Assembly: GCF_934754625.1 (NCBI RefSeq)
Contig: NZ_CAKVIU010000005.1
Reading direction: 5' to 3' (one strand)
Length of the DNA stretch: 60,733 nt
DNA from: Catenibacterium sp900764725
Lineage (GTDB): Bacteria > Bacillota_I > Bacilli_A > Erysipelotrichales > Coprobacillaceae
Position 1 is the stretch's first letter. Every line of letters begins with the position of its first letter. The notes beneath the pieces were generated by a model that did not search any database, was not told the origin of the DNA, and saw nothing but the letters and a program-made list of their open reading frames with translations. Position numbers and translations under genes: made by a program. Positions 41,660 to 50,312 of this stretch are shown here, piece by piece.

Positions 41660-43033
41660 CTAATCCTTTTTCTTTTTTGTGAGTCCTGTAAACATCTCAT
41701 ATGGGATATAAACAGTAAATACAGAACCAACATCTTCTTGTGATTCTACATCTATTTTATAGTGATGTAAATCAATAATCCTTTTTACTATCGATAAACC
41801 AAGTCCATTTCCCTCAATTGTACGTGATTTATCTTGTCTATAGAATCTTTCAAAGATATGAGAAATAGCATCCTGGCTCATTCCTACACCTGTATCTTCA
41901 AAACGTACTTGTAGTTCAGTGGCTGTTCTTCTTACTTCTACTGTCACTACACCATGCTCATTTGTATACTTAATCGCATTACTAAGTAAATTGATCCATA
42001 CCTGTTCCATACGGCTTTCATCTGCTTCAATAATGAATTCTTTCTTAGGATGAATGAATTCTATTTCAATATCCTTACTTAAGGCTGCATTATCTTCCAT
42101 CTCAATAACACGATTGAGCTGTTCAATAAGTGGGAACTCTGTCTTATCTAACGTAGAATCTTCACCATCTAACAACGTCAACTGAAGCATATTCTTAGAC
42201 AAATGAGATAAACGATTTGAATTGAACAATATAATATCAGCATATTTCTTTCTTTGTTCATCTGTCAGATTCTCATTCTTTAATATTGTCGCAAATCCAC
42301 TAATTGCGGTTAAAGGTGTTTGAAACTCATGGGATACATCCGATATAAATTGTTGTCGGATTGTTTCCTGTTTTGCGAGTCTCACTGCCATTTGATTGAA
42401 GGACGCATACAATGATGATATTTCATCCTTTCCTTCATAATTAACACGGACCTTATAATTCCCTTTCGCAAGCTCATCAGTCACTTTTGTGAGACGAGAA
42501 ATAGGTTTCACAATAATATCTGCAACAATCAGGAAGACAATACTTCCTGTCATCATAAAGATGATAGCTGCACTTGTATAAGACTTCATAAAGATATCTT
42601 TTGTAGAAGAGAAATCCTTCTGAACTGTAATCACATATGTTTGATTATCAATCTTAAATGCTTTTGCATATTGTGAAATGATTCCTTCACTACGTAATGA
42701 TTTCTCTTTAGAAGATGCAAGTGTTTTTAATTCATCATCCTTAAGTATAAGTTTCTTATTAACATGTCCAAAGCTTTTTGTCTGTCCTTCACATGTGACA
42801 GTAAAAGACATTTCTGATGTTTCTGAATAATCAGATAGAATCTTATCTTGATCCTTATCATCAATCAGCTTAATCAAATCTGCAATATGATCAGAAGAAT
42901 GTTCTAATTCTTCTAAGGCTATTTGATCAGAATCACGATTATATGACTTGATTGTAAAAAAGCAACAGATAGAAAAGCTTAATAAAGATGTCAATAAAAA
43001 GCCAATTACAAGTTTACTATAAATAGACTTCAT
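41660..43033 (-). CDS. Sensor histidine kinase (ArlS/CssS-like topology)
   Basis: 457 residues. Helices near 7-28 and 170-195 flank an extracytoplasmic domain, then HAMP (VKPISRLTKVTDELAKGNYKV), H-box SDVSHEFQTPLTAISGFA near 240, N-box NLLSNAIKYT, G1 DTGVGM and G2 GNGLGLSIVKRI. Classic two-helix HAMP kinase. Overlaps the response regulator stop by one base, so a cognate pair. Signal not predictable. Confidence 0.9.
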   Translation of the reverse strand: MKSIYSKLVIGFLLTSLLSFSICCFFTIKSYNRDSDQIALEELEHSSDHIADLIKLIDDKDQDKILSDYSETSEMSFTVTCEGQTKSFGHVNKKLILKDDELKTLASSKEKSLRSEGIISQYAKAFKIDNQTYVITVQKDFSSTKDIFMKSYTSAAIIFMMTGSIVFLIVADIIVKPISRLTKVTDELAKGNYKVRVNYEGKDEISSLYASFNQMAVRLAKQETIRQQFISDVSHEFQTPLTAISGFATILKNENLTDEQRKKYADIILFNSNRLSHLSKNMLQLTLLDGEDSTLDKTEFPLIEQLNRVIEMEDNAALSKDIEIEFIHPKKEFIIEADESRMEQVWINLLSNAIKYTNEHGVVTVEVRRTATELQVRFEDTGVGMSQDAISHIFERFYRQDKSRTIEGNGLGLSIVKRIIDLHHYKIDVESQEDVGSVFTVYIPYEMFTGLTKKKKD

Positions 43034-43704
43034 TACTCAACCTCTATTTTATAACCTAATCCACGTACTGTCACAACCTTGAATCCTGGAAGATGACCAA
43101 GATTCTCACGAATACGCTTAATATGAACATCAACTGTACGATCAAACCCGTCATAATCCATTCCCCAGATTTTTTCAATAAGCTGTTCTCTTGTAAAAAT
43201 CTGATTAGGATTCTTTGCGAGTTCAAAAGCCAATTCGAACTGTTTTAAAGGAAGATGGATGATCTGTTCCTGATAACGTACTTCATATTTATCTCCATCA
43301 AAGATTACATCACCAATCTTAACTACATTAGAAGAATTAATACTATAACGTTTTAAGATAGTCTTAACACGTGCCATTAATTCATCAGGATCAAAAGGCT
43401 TAGTAACATAATCATCAATACCTAAAGAGAATCCTCTTAATTTATCCTTTGATTGTGATTTAGCCGTTAACATAATAACCGGGAATTCACGGTATTGTCT
43501 CATCTGTTCAACAAGCTCAAAACCATCCATTCCAGGCATCATGATATCAACGACAGCCAAATCAATATATTGGTTTTCTACTATATCGAGTGCTTCCTCC
43601 GCATTGGCTGCTTCGATTGTATCAAAACCTGCTTTATCGAGATAGAAACGCACTAATTCTCTAATATGCATTTCATCATCTACAACCATGATTTTAGATT
43701 TCAT
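43033..43704 (-). CDS. OmpR/PhoB-family response regulator
   Basis: 223 residues. Receiver with DD (9-10), phospho-acceptor D53 (AVVDIMMPGMDG), MLTAKSQ and VTKPFDPDEL; winged helix DNA-binding domain with LPLKQFELAFEL and DVHIKRIRENLG. Transcribed before its kinase. It lies 24 bases after nrnA in the same direction, so it may be in a longer nrnA-regulator-kinase-xpt-smc unit. Confidence 0.92.
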   Translation of the reverse strand: MKSKIMVVDDEMHIRELVRFYLDKAGFDTIEAANAEEALDIVENQYIDLAVVDIMMPGMDGFELVEQMRQYREFPVIMLTAKSQSKDKLRGFSLGIDDYVTKPFDPDELMARVKTILKRYSINSSNVVKIGDVIFDGDKYEVRYQEQIIHLPLKQFELAFELAKNPNQIFTREQLIEKIWGMDYDGFDRTVDVHIKRIRENLGHLPGFKVVTVRGLGYKIEVE

Positions 43705-43728
43705 CTTATTTCACCTCATTTATCCTCA

Positions 43729-44658
43729 TTATATCATACTTATTGCATCATGAAGAGATGAAAGTAGTGCTTCAAGTTCATCAAGGCTTTTTAACGAGGC
43801 GCCTGATGCAAGGGCATGTCCTCCCCCACCAAACTTAGCAGCAACTTCATTAATAATCGCATTTCTAGAACGAATAGAAACACGATAAACGTTGTCCTTG
43901 GTATTTTCTGTAATCGCACACCAGACTTCAAATTCCTTCACATTAGCCAGTGTATTAACATAACTAGAGCCTTCTTCTCTACTAATACCAAGTTCTTTTA
44001 AATCTTCATCCTTCAATATATAGTAAGCCACTTTATCATTGACTTTATAATTGTTCAAGATAAACTGTGTGACTTTTAAATCTTTTTCTTCTCTTAGATA
44101 CATTGATTGATAAATTTCTTCAATATTAATACCTGATTCTAATAAATAACTAGCTGCCTTGAATGTACGGGCATCTGTAGAACGATACATGAATCTATTT
44201 GTATCACCAATGATTCCCATATATAAAGCACTAGCCCCTGCTTCATTTAAAGAATAAGTATCTTTCACTTCTTCTAATAATAAAGCAACAATCTGAGAAG
44301 CACTTGATGCAGTAGCATCTTCAATATTAATATCTCCATAAGAATCTACGACGATATGATGATCAATCTTAATGATCTTCTCACATACAGAAATATCACC
44401 ATCAATACGTTCACGATTGGCTGTATCAATCACAACACCTAGAGTTGGGAGTTCTTTTTCTTCATCTATAGGAGCATTGAACTTTTCCCATAAAACATTT
44501 TCAAAGCTTCCTTTTAATACAACATTCATTTCAGGAAAGTTTTCTTTCAAGAAATAATACATACCTGTTGTAGAACCAAAAGCGTCATAATCAGGATTGA
44601 TATGACGATATAAGAATACTTGTTTATATTGTTTTAATAAATTGATTATCTTATCCAT
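43729..44658 (-). CDS. nrnA: DHH-family phosphoesterase NrnA (oligoribonuclease / pAp phosphatase)
   Basis: 309 residues. DHH-domain motifs RHINPDYDAFGS, VVIDTANRERID and the name-giving KIDHHIVVDSYGD near 103, then a DHHA1 domain with GGGGHALASGASL at the end. Degrades short RNA (and often pAp or c-di-AMP breakdown products). Its own ribosome site AAGGTGGG is present. The upstream ackA ends in a terminator. Confidence 0.9.
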   Translation of the reverse strand: MDKIINLLKQYKQVFLYRHINPDYDAFGSTTGMYYFLKENFPEMNVVLKGSFENVLWEKFNAPIDEEKELPTLGVVIDTANRERIDGDISVCEKIIKIDHHIVVDSYGDINIEDATASSASQIVALLLEEVKDTYSLNEAGASALYMGIIGDTNRFMYRSTDARTFKAASYLLESGINIEEIYQSMYLREEKDLKVTQFILNNYKVNDKVAYYILKDEDLKELGISREEGSSYVNTLANVKEFEVWCAITENTKDNVYRVSIRSRNAIINEVAAKFGGGGHALASGASLKSLDELEALLSSLHDAISMI

Positions 44659-44703
44659 AATTTAACCCACCTTTTCAAACATTTTAACATATTTTCATAG
44701 AAA

Positions 44704-44737
44704 TAAAAAAGACAGAAATCAATATATGACTTCTGCC
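44704..44737 (-). terminator. Terminator of ackA
   Basis: 11-bp stem with two wobbles (44711-44721 with 44727-44737), then TTTTTTA on the minus strand. Confidence 0.85.
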
Positions 44738-44744
44738 TGTAATT

Positions 44745-45944
44745 TTATCCTAAATGTAATAATTCCATAGTATCTCTAGCGATTTCTACTTCTTCGTTTG
44801 TAGGGATTACAAAGACATCAATCTTAGAGAACTGATGAGAGATCAATCTATTTTCGTCTGAACGAATCGCATTTGATTCTTCATTTAAGAATACGCCTAG
44901 TGCACGAGAACAATCATCGATAATCAAACGTCTTAAATAAGCAGCGTTTTCACCTACACCAGCAGTGAAGGCAATCGCATCTAAGCCACCTAATTCTACG
45001 AAATACTGACCAATATATTTAGAAACAATACGTGAATATAATAAACCAGTTAATAATGCACGTTCATCACCTTCATTGAATAAGGCATTTTCAATATCAC
45101 GTGAATCTGAAGAAATACCTGAAATACCAAGCATTCCTGATTTCTTATTATAGATATCTAATACTTCATCAGGTGTTTTATTTAATTTCTTACATAAGTA
45201 AGGCATGATAGACGGGTCGATTGTACCACATCTAGAACCCATCATAACACCTGCTAGTGGTGTGAATCCCATTGATGTATCAATACACTTACCATCTAAT
45301 ACAGCAGATAATGATGCACCGTTACCTAAATGACATACGATGATACGTGAATGTTTAGGGTTACCTAATTCTTTAATAACCTGTTCAGAAACATATTTAT
45401 GGCTTGTACCATGTGCCCCATATTTTCTTATCTTATAGTCTGTATAATATTCTAATGGTAATGGATATAAATATCTTTCTCTATCTAGTGTCTGATGGAA
45501 TGCGGTATCGAATACAAATACATGTCCTACTCCTGGAAGAGCTTCTTTAAATGCACGATATCCTACTAAGTGTGCAGGGTTATGTAGTGGTGCTAATTCA
45601 CATAACTCTTCTACCTTACTAACTACATCTTCATCTACAACAGCACTAGAATCAAAGTATTCACCACCATGTACAATACGATGTCCTACCCCTTCAATTT
45701 CTTCTAGCTTTTCAACAATGTTTTCCTTAACTAATGCTTCTAACAATAAAGAAACAGCGACCTTATGATCCGGAATAGGTAATTTTTCTGTTTTCTTCTG
45801 TCCATTATGTTTAATAGTAAAAATTCCTTCTTCTAGTCCAATTCTTTCCACAATACCTGAGCAGATTACTAGTTCTGAAGGCATTTCTAATAACTGGAAT
45901 TTTAATGATGAACTACCAGCGTTTACCGCCATGATTTTAGCCAT
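44745..45944 (-). CDS. ackA: Acetate kinase
   Basis: 399 residues. Starts MAKIMAVNAGSSSLKFQL, with GVGHRIVHGGEYF, VFDTAFHQTL, YGAHGTSHKYVS, HLGNGASLSAV and FTAGVGENA, the complete ASKHA acetate-kinase set. Converts acetyl phosphate and ADP to acetate and ATP, the substrate-level energy step of fermentation. Single gene: promoter TTGTCT-N17-TAAAAT upstream, terminator downstream; pta is not adjacent. Confidence 0.97.
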   Translation of the reverse strand: MAKIMAVNAGSSSLKFQLLEMPSELVICSGIVERIGLEEGIFTIKHNGQKKTEKLPIPDHKVAVSLLLEALVKENIVEKLEEIEGVGHRIVHGGEYFDSSAVVDEDVVSKVEELCELAPLHNPAHLVGYRAFKEALPGVGHVFVFDTAFHQTLDRERYLYPLPLEYYTDYKIRKYGAHGTSHKYVSEQVIKELGNPKHSRIIVCHLGNGASLSAVLDGKCIDTSMGFTPLAGVMMGSRCGTIDPSIMPYLCKKLNKTPDEVLDIYNKKSGMLGISGISSDSRDIENALFNEGDERALLTGLLYSRIVSKYIGQYFVELGGLDAIAFTAGVGENAAYLRRLIIDDCSRALGVFLNEESNAIRSDENRLISHQFSKIDVFVIPTNEEVEIARDTMELLHLG

Positions 45945-45974
45945 ATTATAACCTCCTTAAAATCATATAATTTT

Positions 45975-46003
45975 ATTTTACTAAAATTTAACATAAAAGA
46001 CAA
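45975..46003 (-). promoter_or_regulatory. Promoter of ackA
   Basis: TTGTCT (45998-46003), 17-base spacer, TAAAAT (45975-45980), minus strand. Confidence 0.65.
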
Positions 46004-46067
46004 CAATAACTTGTAAGCGTTCTCATACAAATATGAAAATTTTTATTGAAATTTGTATAAAAAGTAC

Positions 46068-46096
46068 TTGCATAGTATATTTATACATGGTATATT
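46068..46096 (+). promoter_or_regulatory. Promoter of the tRNA pair
   Basis: TTGCAT (46068-46073), 17-base spacer, TATATT (46091-46096), plus strand; 16 bases before tRNA-Ser. Confidence 0.7.
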
Positions 46097-46112
46097 AAGT
46101 AGGCAGTCCGAT

Positions 46113-46203
46113 GCAGACATACTCAAGAGGCTGAAGAGGCTCCCCTGCTAAGGGAGTAGGTGGGGTAACCTGCGCGAGGGTTCAAATCCCTCTGTCTGCG
46201 CCA
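46113..46203 (+). tRNA. tRNA-Ser (GCU anticodon)
   Basis: Acceptor GCAGACA pairs with TGTCTGC; discriminator G and encoded CCA (46201-46203). Anticodon GCT at 46147-46149 in a CTCCC/GGGAG stem, and the long variable arm typical of class II serine tRNAs. The 88-base body is class II length. Confidence 0.96.
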
Positions 46204-46211
46204 TTGCAAAT

Positions 46212-46289
46212 GGTCTGGTAGTTCAGTTGGTTTAGAATGCCGCCCTGTCACGGCGGAGGTCGCGGGTTCGAGCCCCGTCCAGACCGCCA
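46212..46289 (+). tRNA. tRNA-Asp (GUC anticodon)
   Basis: Acceptor GGTCTGG pairs with CCAGACC, discriminator G, encoded CCA (46287-46289). Anticodon GTC at 46247-46249 in the loop CTGTCAC; T-arm GGTTCGAGCCC. Eight bases after the tRNA-Ser CCA, so one transcript. Confidence 0.96.
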
Positions 46290-46300
46290 TTTGTAATTTA

Positions 46301-46325
46301 ACACTTCTTCGGAAGTGTTTTTTTA
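46301..46325 (+). terminator. Terminator of the tRNA operon
   Basis: ACACTTC-TTCG-GAAGTGT with a UUCG tetraloop and a run of T residues, plus strand. Confidence 0.92.
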
Positions 46326-46342
46326 TTATTTCTATATACTTT

Positions 46343-46368
46343 AAATGCCAGACATTGTCTGGCATTTT
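46343..46368. terminator. Terminator hairpin after the CPBP gene
   Basis: Perfect 11-bp stem AAATGCCAGAC/GTCTGGCATTT (46343-46353 with 46357-46367). The T-run is better on the plus strand, but the position just after the minus-strand stop at 46373 suggests it also ends the teichoic cluster transcript. Confidence 0.75.
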
Positions 46369-46372
46369 TTGT

Positions 46373-47104
46373 TTACAATAAAATCATTAACATCGCAAAT
46401 ATATTATTTGTCATATGTGTAAGTATAGAACCCCAGATATTATCTGTTGTTTCATAGATATAAGCAAAGACTAATCCTGAGCATGCATAGGGAATCATCT
46501 GTACCATTTCTAAGATATTACCCGCAAAGACTGAATTCATGACATGAATAAAGCCAAACAAGAAGGCAGAGACCACATATGCAAGGAATCTATTGTATTT
46601 ACGTAATCCTGTAAATATAAGTCCTCTGAAGATCAATTCTTCCCCTAACGGAGCTAAGAAGCCTGTCACAAAGAACATAATGGCCGGAATACTTTTCGCA
46701 AGTGTTTCTACCTGCTGCTGATTAACACTTGATGACTGATCTACAAATAGCTTCACAATACTATTACCTAATGCATTTGCACAGATGTTGAAGAAGAAGC
46801 CCATAAAACACCCTGCAACAATAATAGAAAGCTTATTATTCATAAAGTCTTTCCATTGACGCATGATGAATTTTCTTAGGATAACAACTGCAATAAGCGC
46901 AGTAGTAAGATCTACCACAAAGTTCAACCAAATATTCGCATTTGTTGAAGTGATTGAAAGATTAAAGGTTAAGATAGCCCACTTCACAATTGCACTACCA
47001 ATATAACTATTACAATAAAAGAATAAAGGAAGCAGAATCAGACATCCAAGTACAACTTCCTGATTAGAGAGTCTTCTAGTAAAACGATCAATTCTTTGTC
47101 TCAT
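46373..47104 (-). CDS. CPBP-family intramembrane metalloprotease
   Basis: 243 residues, about eight hydrophobic helices. The Abi/CAAX protease motifs are complete: GEELIFRGLIF (EExxxR), FGFIHVMN (FxxxH) and SILTHMTNN (HxxxN). Members cleave prenylated or membrane substrates, sometimes giving peptide self-immunity. Last gene after the glycerophosphotransferases: its ATG shares one base with the stop of the DUF975-type gene, hinting at an envelope role. Substrate unknown. Confidence 0.88.
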   Translation of the reverse strand: MRQRIDRFTRRLSNQEVVLGCLILLPLFFYCNSYIGSAIVKWAILTFNLSITSTNANIWLNFVVDLTTALIAVVILRKFIMRQWKDFMNNKLSIIVAGCFMGFFFNICANALGNSIVKLFVDQSSSVNQQQVETLAKSIPAIMFFVTGFLAPLGEELIFRGLIFTGLRKYNRFLAYVVSAFLFGFIHVMNSVFAGNILEMVQMIPYACSGLVFAYIYETTDNIWGSILTHMTNNIFAMLMILL

Positions 47105-47934
47105 TAAATTCTCCCTTCATCATAGAACTTATAAGCAATTTCTTTATAGAATAAAGCATGTACAGTAATATAAGCAGGGAGATATGTGTAAGCACCAAGT
47201 GCAGCACTTAAAACTGAACCTAGTAGTCCTGTAATTCCATTATCCCCAAATGCAAAACCAATAATACTGCTTAAAATACCGCATAAAATCATCCATCCGA
47301 TAAATGATAGATCAATGAATAATAAATCTGAACAATGACCTTTCATTAAGTTAAATGATTCTTTTAATGCTGCAAAGCCTTTGATACCATATTCCTGATG
47401 TAAATAAGTCATCGCAAACATACGTAAATTAACCCATACAATTACAAATAGGAATGCAATAAAGGCAATAAACACTAACATTCCACTTAATGCAGAAAGA
47501 CCTGTAATTACTCCCTTAATAGGTGAAACGCTATAAGGATCAGTAACTAATGTTAATATGCCTCCAAAAGAGCCAATGGAACATGCCACAATAACGATAA
47601 CAAAGATAATAGCTACCACGAAATTCACTAGGACCTTTGTTAAATAAGTTGGTAAGTACTCAATCCAGTTCACTATACCATAGATACCATCATTATCAGA
47701 TAACTCTTGTTCACGATTAGTGACTACTTTAAGTCCTGCAACAACATTTCCCTGTTCTGTCGCAATCAATAATACAGAAATGATTAAATGAATCACATAC
47801 ATAATCCCATTACCTGAATTAAGCAAGCTAGGAAGTGCTGTAATAATACCGATTATTAAGCAGATACGTGATAGACTTGCTTTGTTAACCTGTGCAATTT
47901 CTCTTGCACGCTGTTTAATCATTGAAATATTCAT
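47104..47934 (-). CDS. DUF975-type integral membrane protein
   Basis: 276 residues with about six transmembrane segments and little else. The N-terminal MIKQRAREIAQVNKASLSR and the segment SFNLMKGHCSDLLFIDLSFIGWMIL resemble DUF975 proteins, whose function is unknown. AGGAGG precedes the ATG, two bases after the upstream glycerophosphotransferase stop, and the downstream CPBP gene overlaps by one base. Translational packing suggests it works with these envelope genes. The family match is from memory. Confidence 0.65.
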   Translation of the reverse strand: MNISMIKQRAREIAQVNKASLSRICLIIGIITALPSLLNSGNGIMYVIHLIISVLLIATEQGNVVAGLKVVTNREQELSDNDGIYGIVNWIEYLPTYLTKVLVNFVVAIIFVIVIVACSIGSFGGILTLVTDPYSVSPIKGVITGLSALSGMLVFIAFIAFLFVIVWVNLRMFAMTYLHQEYGIKGFAALKESFNLMKGHCSDLLFIDLSFIGWMILCGILSSIIGFAFGDNGITGLLGSVLSAALGAYTYLPAYITVHALFYKEIAYKFYDEGRI

Positions 47935-47936
47935 AA

Positions 47937-49034
47937 TTAATCCTCCTTGATTAACTGTTCTATGAATGAGATGACACGTTCTACATTCTTTCCATCCTGA
48001 TATTTAAAGAATTGATTCTTAAAATGTTTGATGTCATATTGTTTATTAGAAAGTATTGCATCTACTAATTCATCTTCATTATAACATAAAGGACCAGGCA
48101 TTTCCTTCTTATAGTCTACAAAACATCCTAAATGATGCATATATTCCTTTAAATCAGGTACATAGAAGTACATTGACTTATCTAAAATAGAATAATCAAA
48201 GATAATAGAAGAAAAATCAGAAATAAGTGCATCACTCACAATAAATAAATCATAGGTATTCTCATGATTCATATTAAAGATACGTTCATCTTCTTCAATT
48301 GGGATATCATGCATAAGTGGATGATATTTATAAAGAAGGACTGTATCTTCATCTAGTAAAGACATCAGCTTTTTAGCATCAAGATCCACTGCTTTGAATC
48401 CTTTATAAATATTTCCTCTAAATGTAGGTGCATAAAGTAAAATCTTTTTATCTTTTAGTTTTGGATATTTAAGATAGAAGTTTTTCTTTGCTTCTTCTTT
48501 ATATGTTTCATCAAAGAGATGATCAACACGTGGCATCCCTGTTACAAGTACGTTGTCCTTATCTACAGAGAAAGCAAGAGAATAAGGTTCTATCCAGTAA
48601 TCACTATTCGCAATGACACAGTCATAGTTATTAATAGGATATTGTCTTTTAATCGCATTCCCAAACTTCTTAATAGCTCCTGTGGCATGCCATACTTCAA
48701 TGACCTTAACACCTTGTCTCTTATAATGAGAAACAACATAGTTATTGTCATTAATGAGTACAATATGGGATGTATTAATCACAATAATCTGTTTAATACA
48801 GTTTAATAAATATAAGAAATCATTCCATATTGATTTCTTATCATAATGGATAAGTACTTTTTTTATAGAATAATAAGAATGATCAAGATGATTATAGATA
48901 TCTAAAAAGTCATCTCTTAAAACATTGTCTTCTAATGAGACAAACGCAATTTGATTCTTTTTGATAGGAACAAGTGATACAAAGATGTTCACAAACGAAA
49001 GAATAATATTTAATACAATTTTCTTAAGACCCAT
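47937..49034 (-). CDS. CDP-glycerol glycerophosphotransferase family protein (TagB/TagF-like), third copy
   Basis: 365 residues from the ATG at 49034 (MGLKKIVLNI) after AGGTG; a GTG at 49043 is less likely. One N-terminal hydrophobic helix acts as membrane association. Family motifs are present but divergent: EVWHATGAIKKFG (others have WHGTP), LYAPTFRGN, YKYHPLMHD, SDFSSIIFDYS. It overlaps the end of the preceding homologue by 11 bases. It probably adds glycerol-phosphate to a teichoic acid or capsule chain; the WHATG variation suggests a primase-like or altered acceptor role. Confidence 0.82.
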   Translation of the reverse strand: MGLKKIVLNIILSFVNIFVSLVPIKKNQIAFVSLEDNVLRDDFLDIYNHLDHSYYSIKKVLIHYDKKSIWNDFLYLLNCIKQIIVINTSHIVLINDNNYVVSHYKRQGVKVIEVWHATGAIKKFGNAIKRQYPINNYDCVIANSDYWIEPYSLAFSVDKDNVLVTGMPRVDHLFDETYKEEAKKNFYLKYPKLKDKKILLYAPTFRGNIYKGFKAVDLDAKKLMSLLDEDTVLLYKYHPLMHDIPIEEDERIFNMNHENTYDLFIVSDALISDFSSIIFDYSILDKSMYFYVPDLKEYMHHLGCFVDYKKEMPGPLCYNEDELVDAILSNKQYDIKHFKNQFFKYQDGKNVERVISFIEQLIKED

Positions 49035-50217
49035 GCTGTTCACCTAATAATATATTTATAACACGCTGGCTGGCATGTCCATCTTCATGATTATTAAAGC
49101 GGTCATTAAAACCCTTTAAACGGTCATAATCAAAATCATGTGTATGAATCTTTTCCAGTAATGTATCTTCATTTTCTACTACATCTCCAGGGAGATCCTT
49201 ATAAATATCTAAATAGAAGCCTCTTAATTCATCACGATAGTTTTCTAAATCATACATATAGAAATAGATAGGTCTTCTTAATATCGCATAATCAAAGAAG
49301 ACACTTGAGTAGTCAGTCACTAAAACATCCGCAATCAAGTATAAATCCGCAATATCTTCCTGAGGATCTACATAGTAAACAAAGTCTTTCACTTCATCTA
49401 GATTAAAATCATTCACAATCAAATAATGAGGTTTAAATACAACAATATATTCATCGCCTAATACTTCCTGCCATTTTTTGAAGTTTACTTCTAATTTAAA
49501 TGTATAACCCTTCATATTGAATGAGTTATCACGCCATGTAGGTGCATAGAGCAAGATTTTCTTATCATGTGGGAGATGCATTCTATTCTTGATTGTTTCT
49601 ACATCTTCTTTTGTATAGTTAGATAATATATCATTTCTTGGGTAGCCTGTTTCAATCAGTCTTTCCTTATTGATTCTAAAAGATGTCTGGAAAACTTCTG
49701 TTGTGAAGGCACTTGGAGAAATCATATAGTTGTATTTAGAAACATCATTGTCATAAGTAGCTCGCATTTCTTCTACAGACATACCTGAACGATAGAATGT
49801 AGTTCCTTCTGGTACTTCAATATCATGGGCAAGCTTTTTTAAAGGTGTCCCATGCCAAGTCTGTAAATAGATTTGGTTATCCTTCTTTAATACATATTTA
49901 GGAAGTTTACAGTTAGAAATCCAATACTTACTTCTTGCAAGATAGAAGAAATAAGAAATACTAAAGTATTCAATGATCTTTGCGTTAGGAATAGTGAGGT
50001 TCTTCTCTTTATGATGCTTAATTGCATATATACAGCGATATGAGGCATATTCCTGATGCTCTGTGATATATTGATGGAGCGCTTTAGGGTTGTCTGTATA
50101 GCCACGTCCGTGGAATGAGATGAATAATATTGTATGATCATCACATGGTATAAAGCGATAAACGAGACGATATAATAAGCGAATCATTTTACCTAATATT
50201 TTCTTAATTAATTTCAT
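49024..50217 (-). CDS. CDP-glycerol glycerophosphotransferase family protein, second copy
   Basis: 397 residues from the ATG at 50217 (MKLIKKILGKMIRLLYRLVYRF, an amphipathic membrane-binding start), preceded by AAAGGAG. Motifs: QTWHGTPLKKLAHD, YAPTWRDNSFN, FKPHYLIV, VTDYSSVFFDYA. Fits TagF-like polymerases that transfer glycerol-phosphate from CDP-glycerol at the inner membrane face. Downstream of the GT2 fusion gene with a hairpin in between, and overlapping the next homologue. Confidence 0.88.
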   Translation of the reverse strand: MKLIKKILGKMIRLLYRLVYRFIPCDDHTILFISFHGRGYTDNPKALHQYITEHQEYASYRCIYAIKHHKEKNLTIPNAKIIEYFSISYFFYLARSKYWISNCKLPKYVLKKDNQIYLQTWHGTPLKKLAHDIEVPEGTTFYRSGMSVEEMRATYDNDVSKYNYMISPSAFTTEVFQTSFRINKERLIETGYPRNDILSNYTKEDVETIKNRMHLPHDKKILLYAPTWRDNSFNMKGYTFKLEVNFKKWQEVLGDEYIVVFKPHYLIVNDFNLDEVKDFVYYVDPQEDIADLYLIADVLVTDYSSVFFDYAILRRPIYFYMYDLENYRDELRGFYLDIYKDLPGDVVENEDTLLEKIHTHDFDYDRLKGFNDRFNNHEDGHASQRVINILLGEQHGS

Positions 50218-50285
50218 GATGATTTCTCCTTTGTTAGGGTCTATTATAGTGAGAATGACTATTCTAGTCAATCAAACTGCTACAA

Positions 50286-50312
50286 AGAAAAAGCTCCCTA
50301 AAAAGGAAAGCT
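50286..50312 (-). terminator. Weak terminator after the GT2/glycerophosphotransferase gene
   Basis: Imperfect stem around AGCT/AGCT with one bulge and a G-U pair, followed by TTTTTCTTT on the minus strand. Confidence 0.5.

Noticed and set aside
46123..46365. 80-codon minus-strand ORF with motifs WTGLEPATSAVTGRHSKP and RRQRDLNPRAGYPTYSL
   Set aside because: It is the antisense of the tRNA-Ser/tRNA-Asp pair. These strings are a well-known artefact of translating tRNA genes backwards.
46300..46380. CRISPR or other short repeat array
   Set aside because: The palindromes here are two separate terminators; no spaced direct repeats were seen here or elsewhere in the window.
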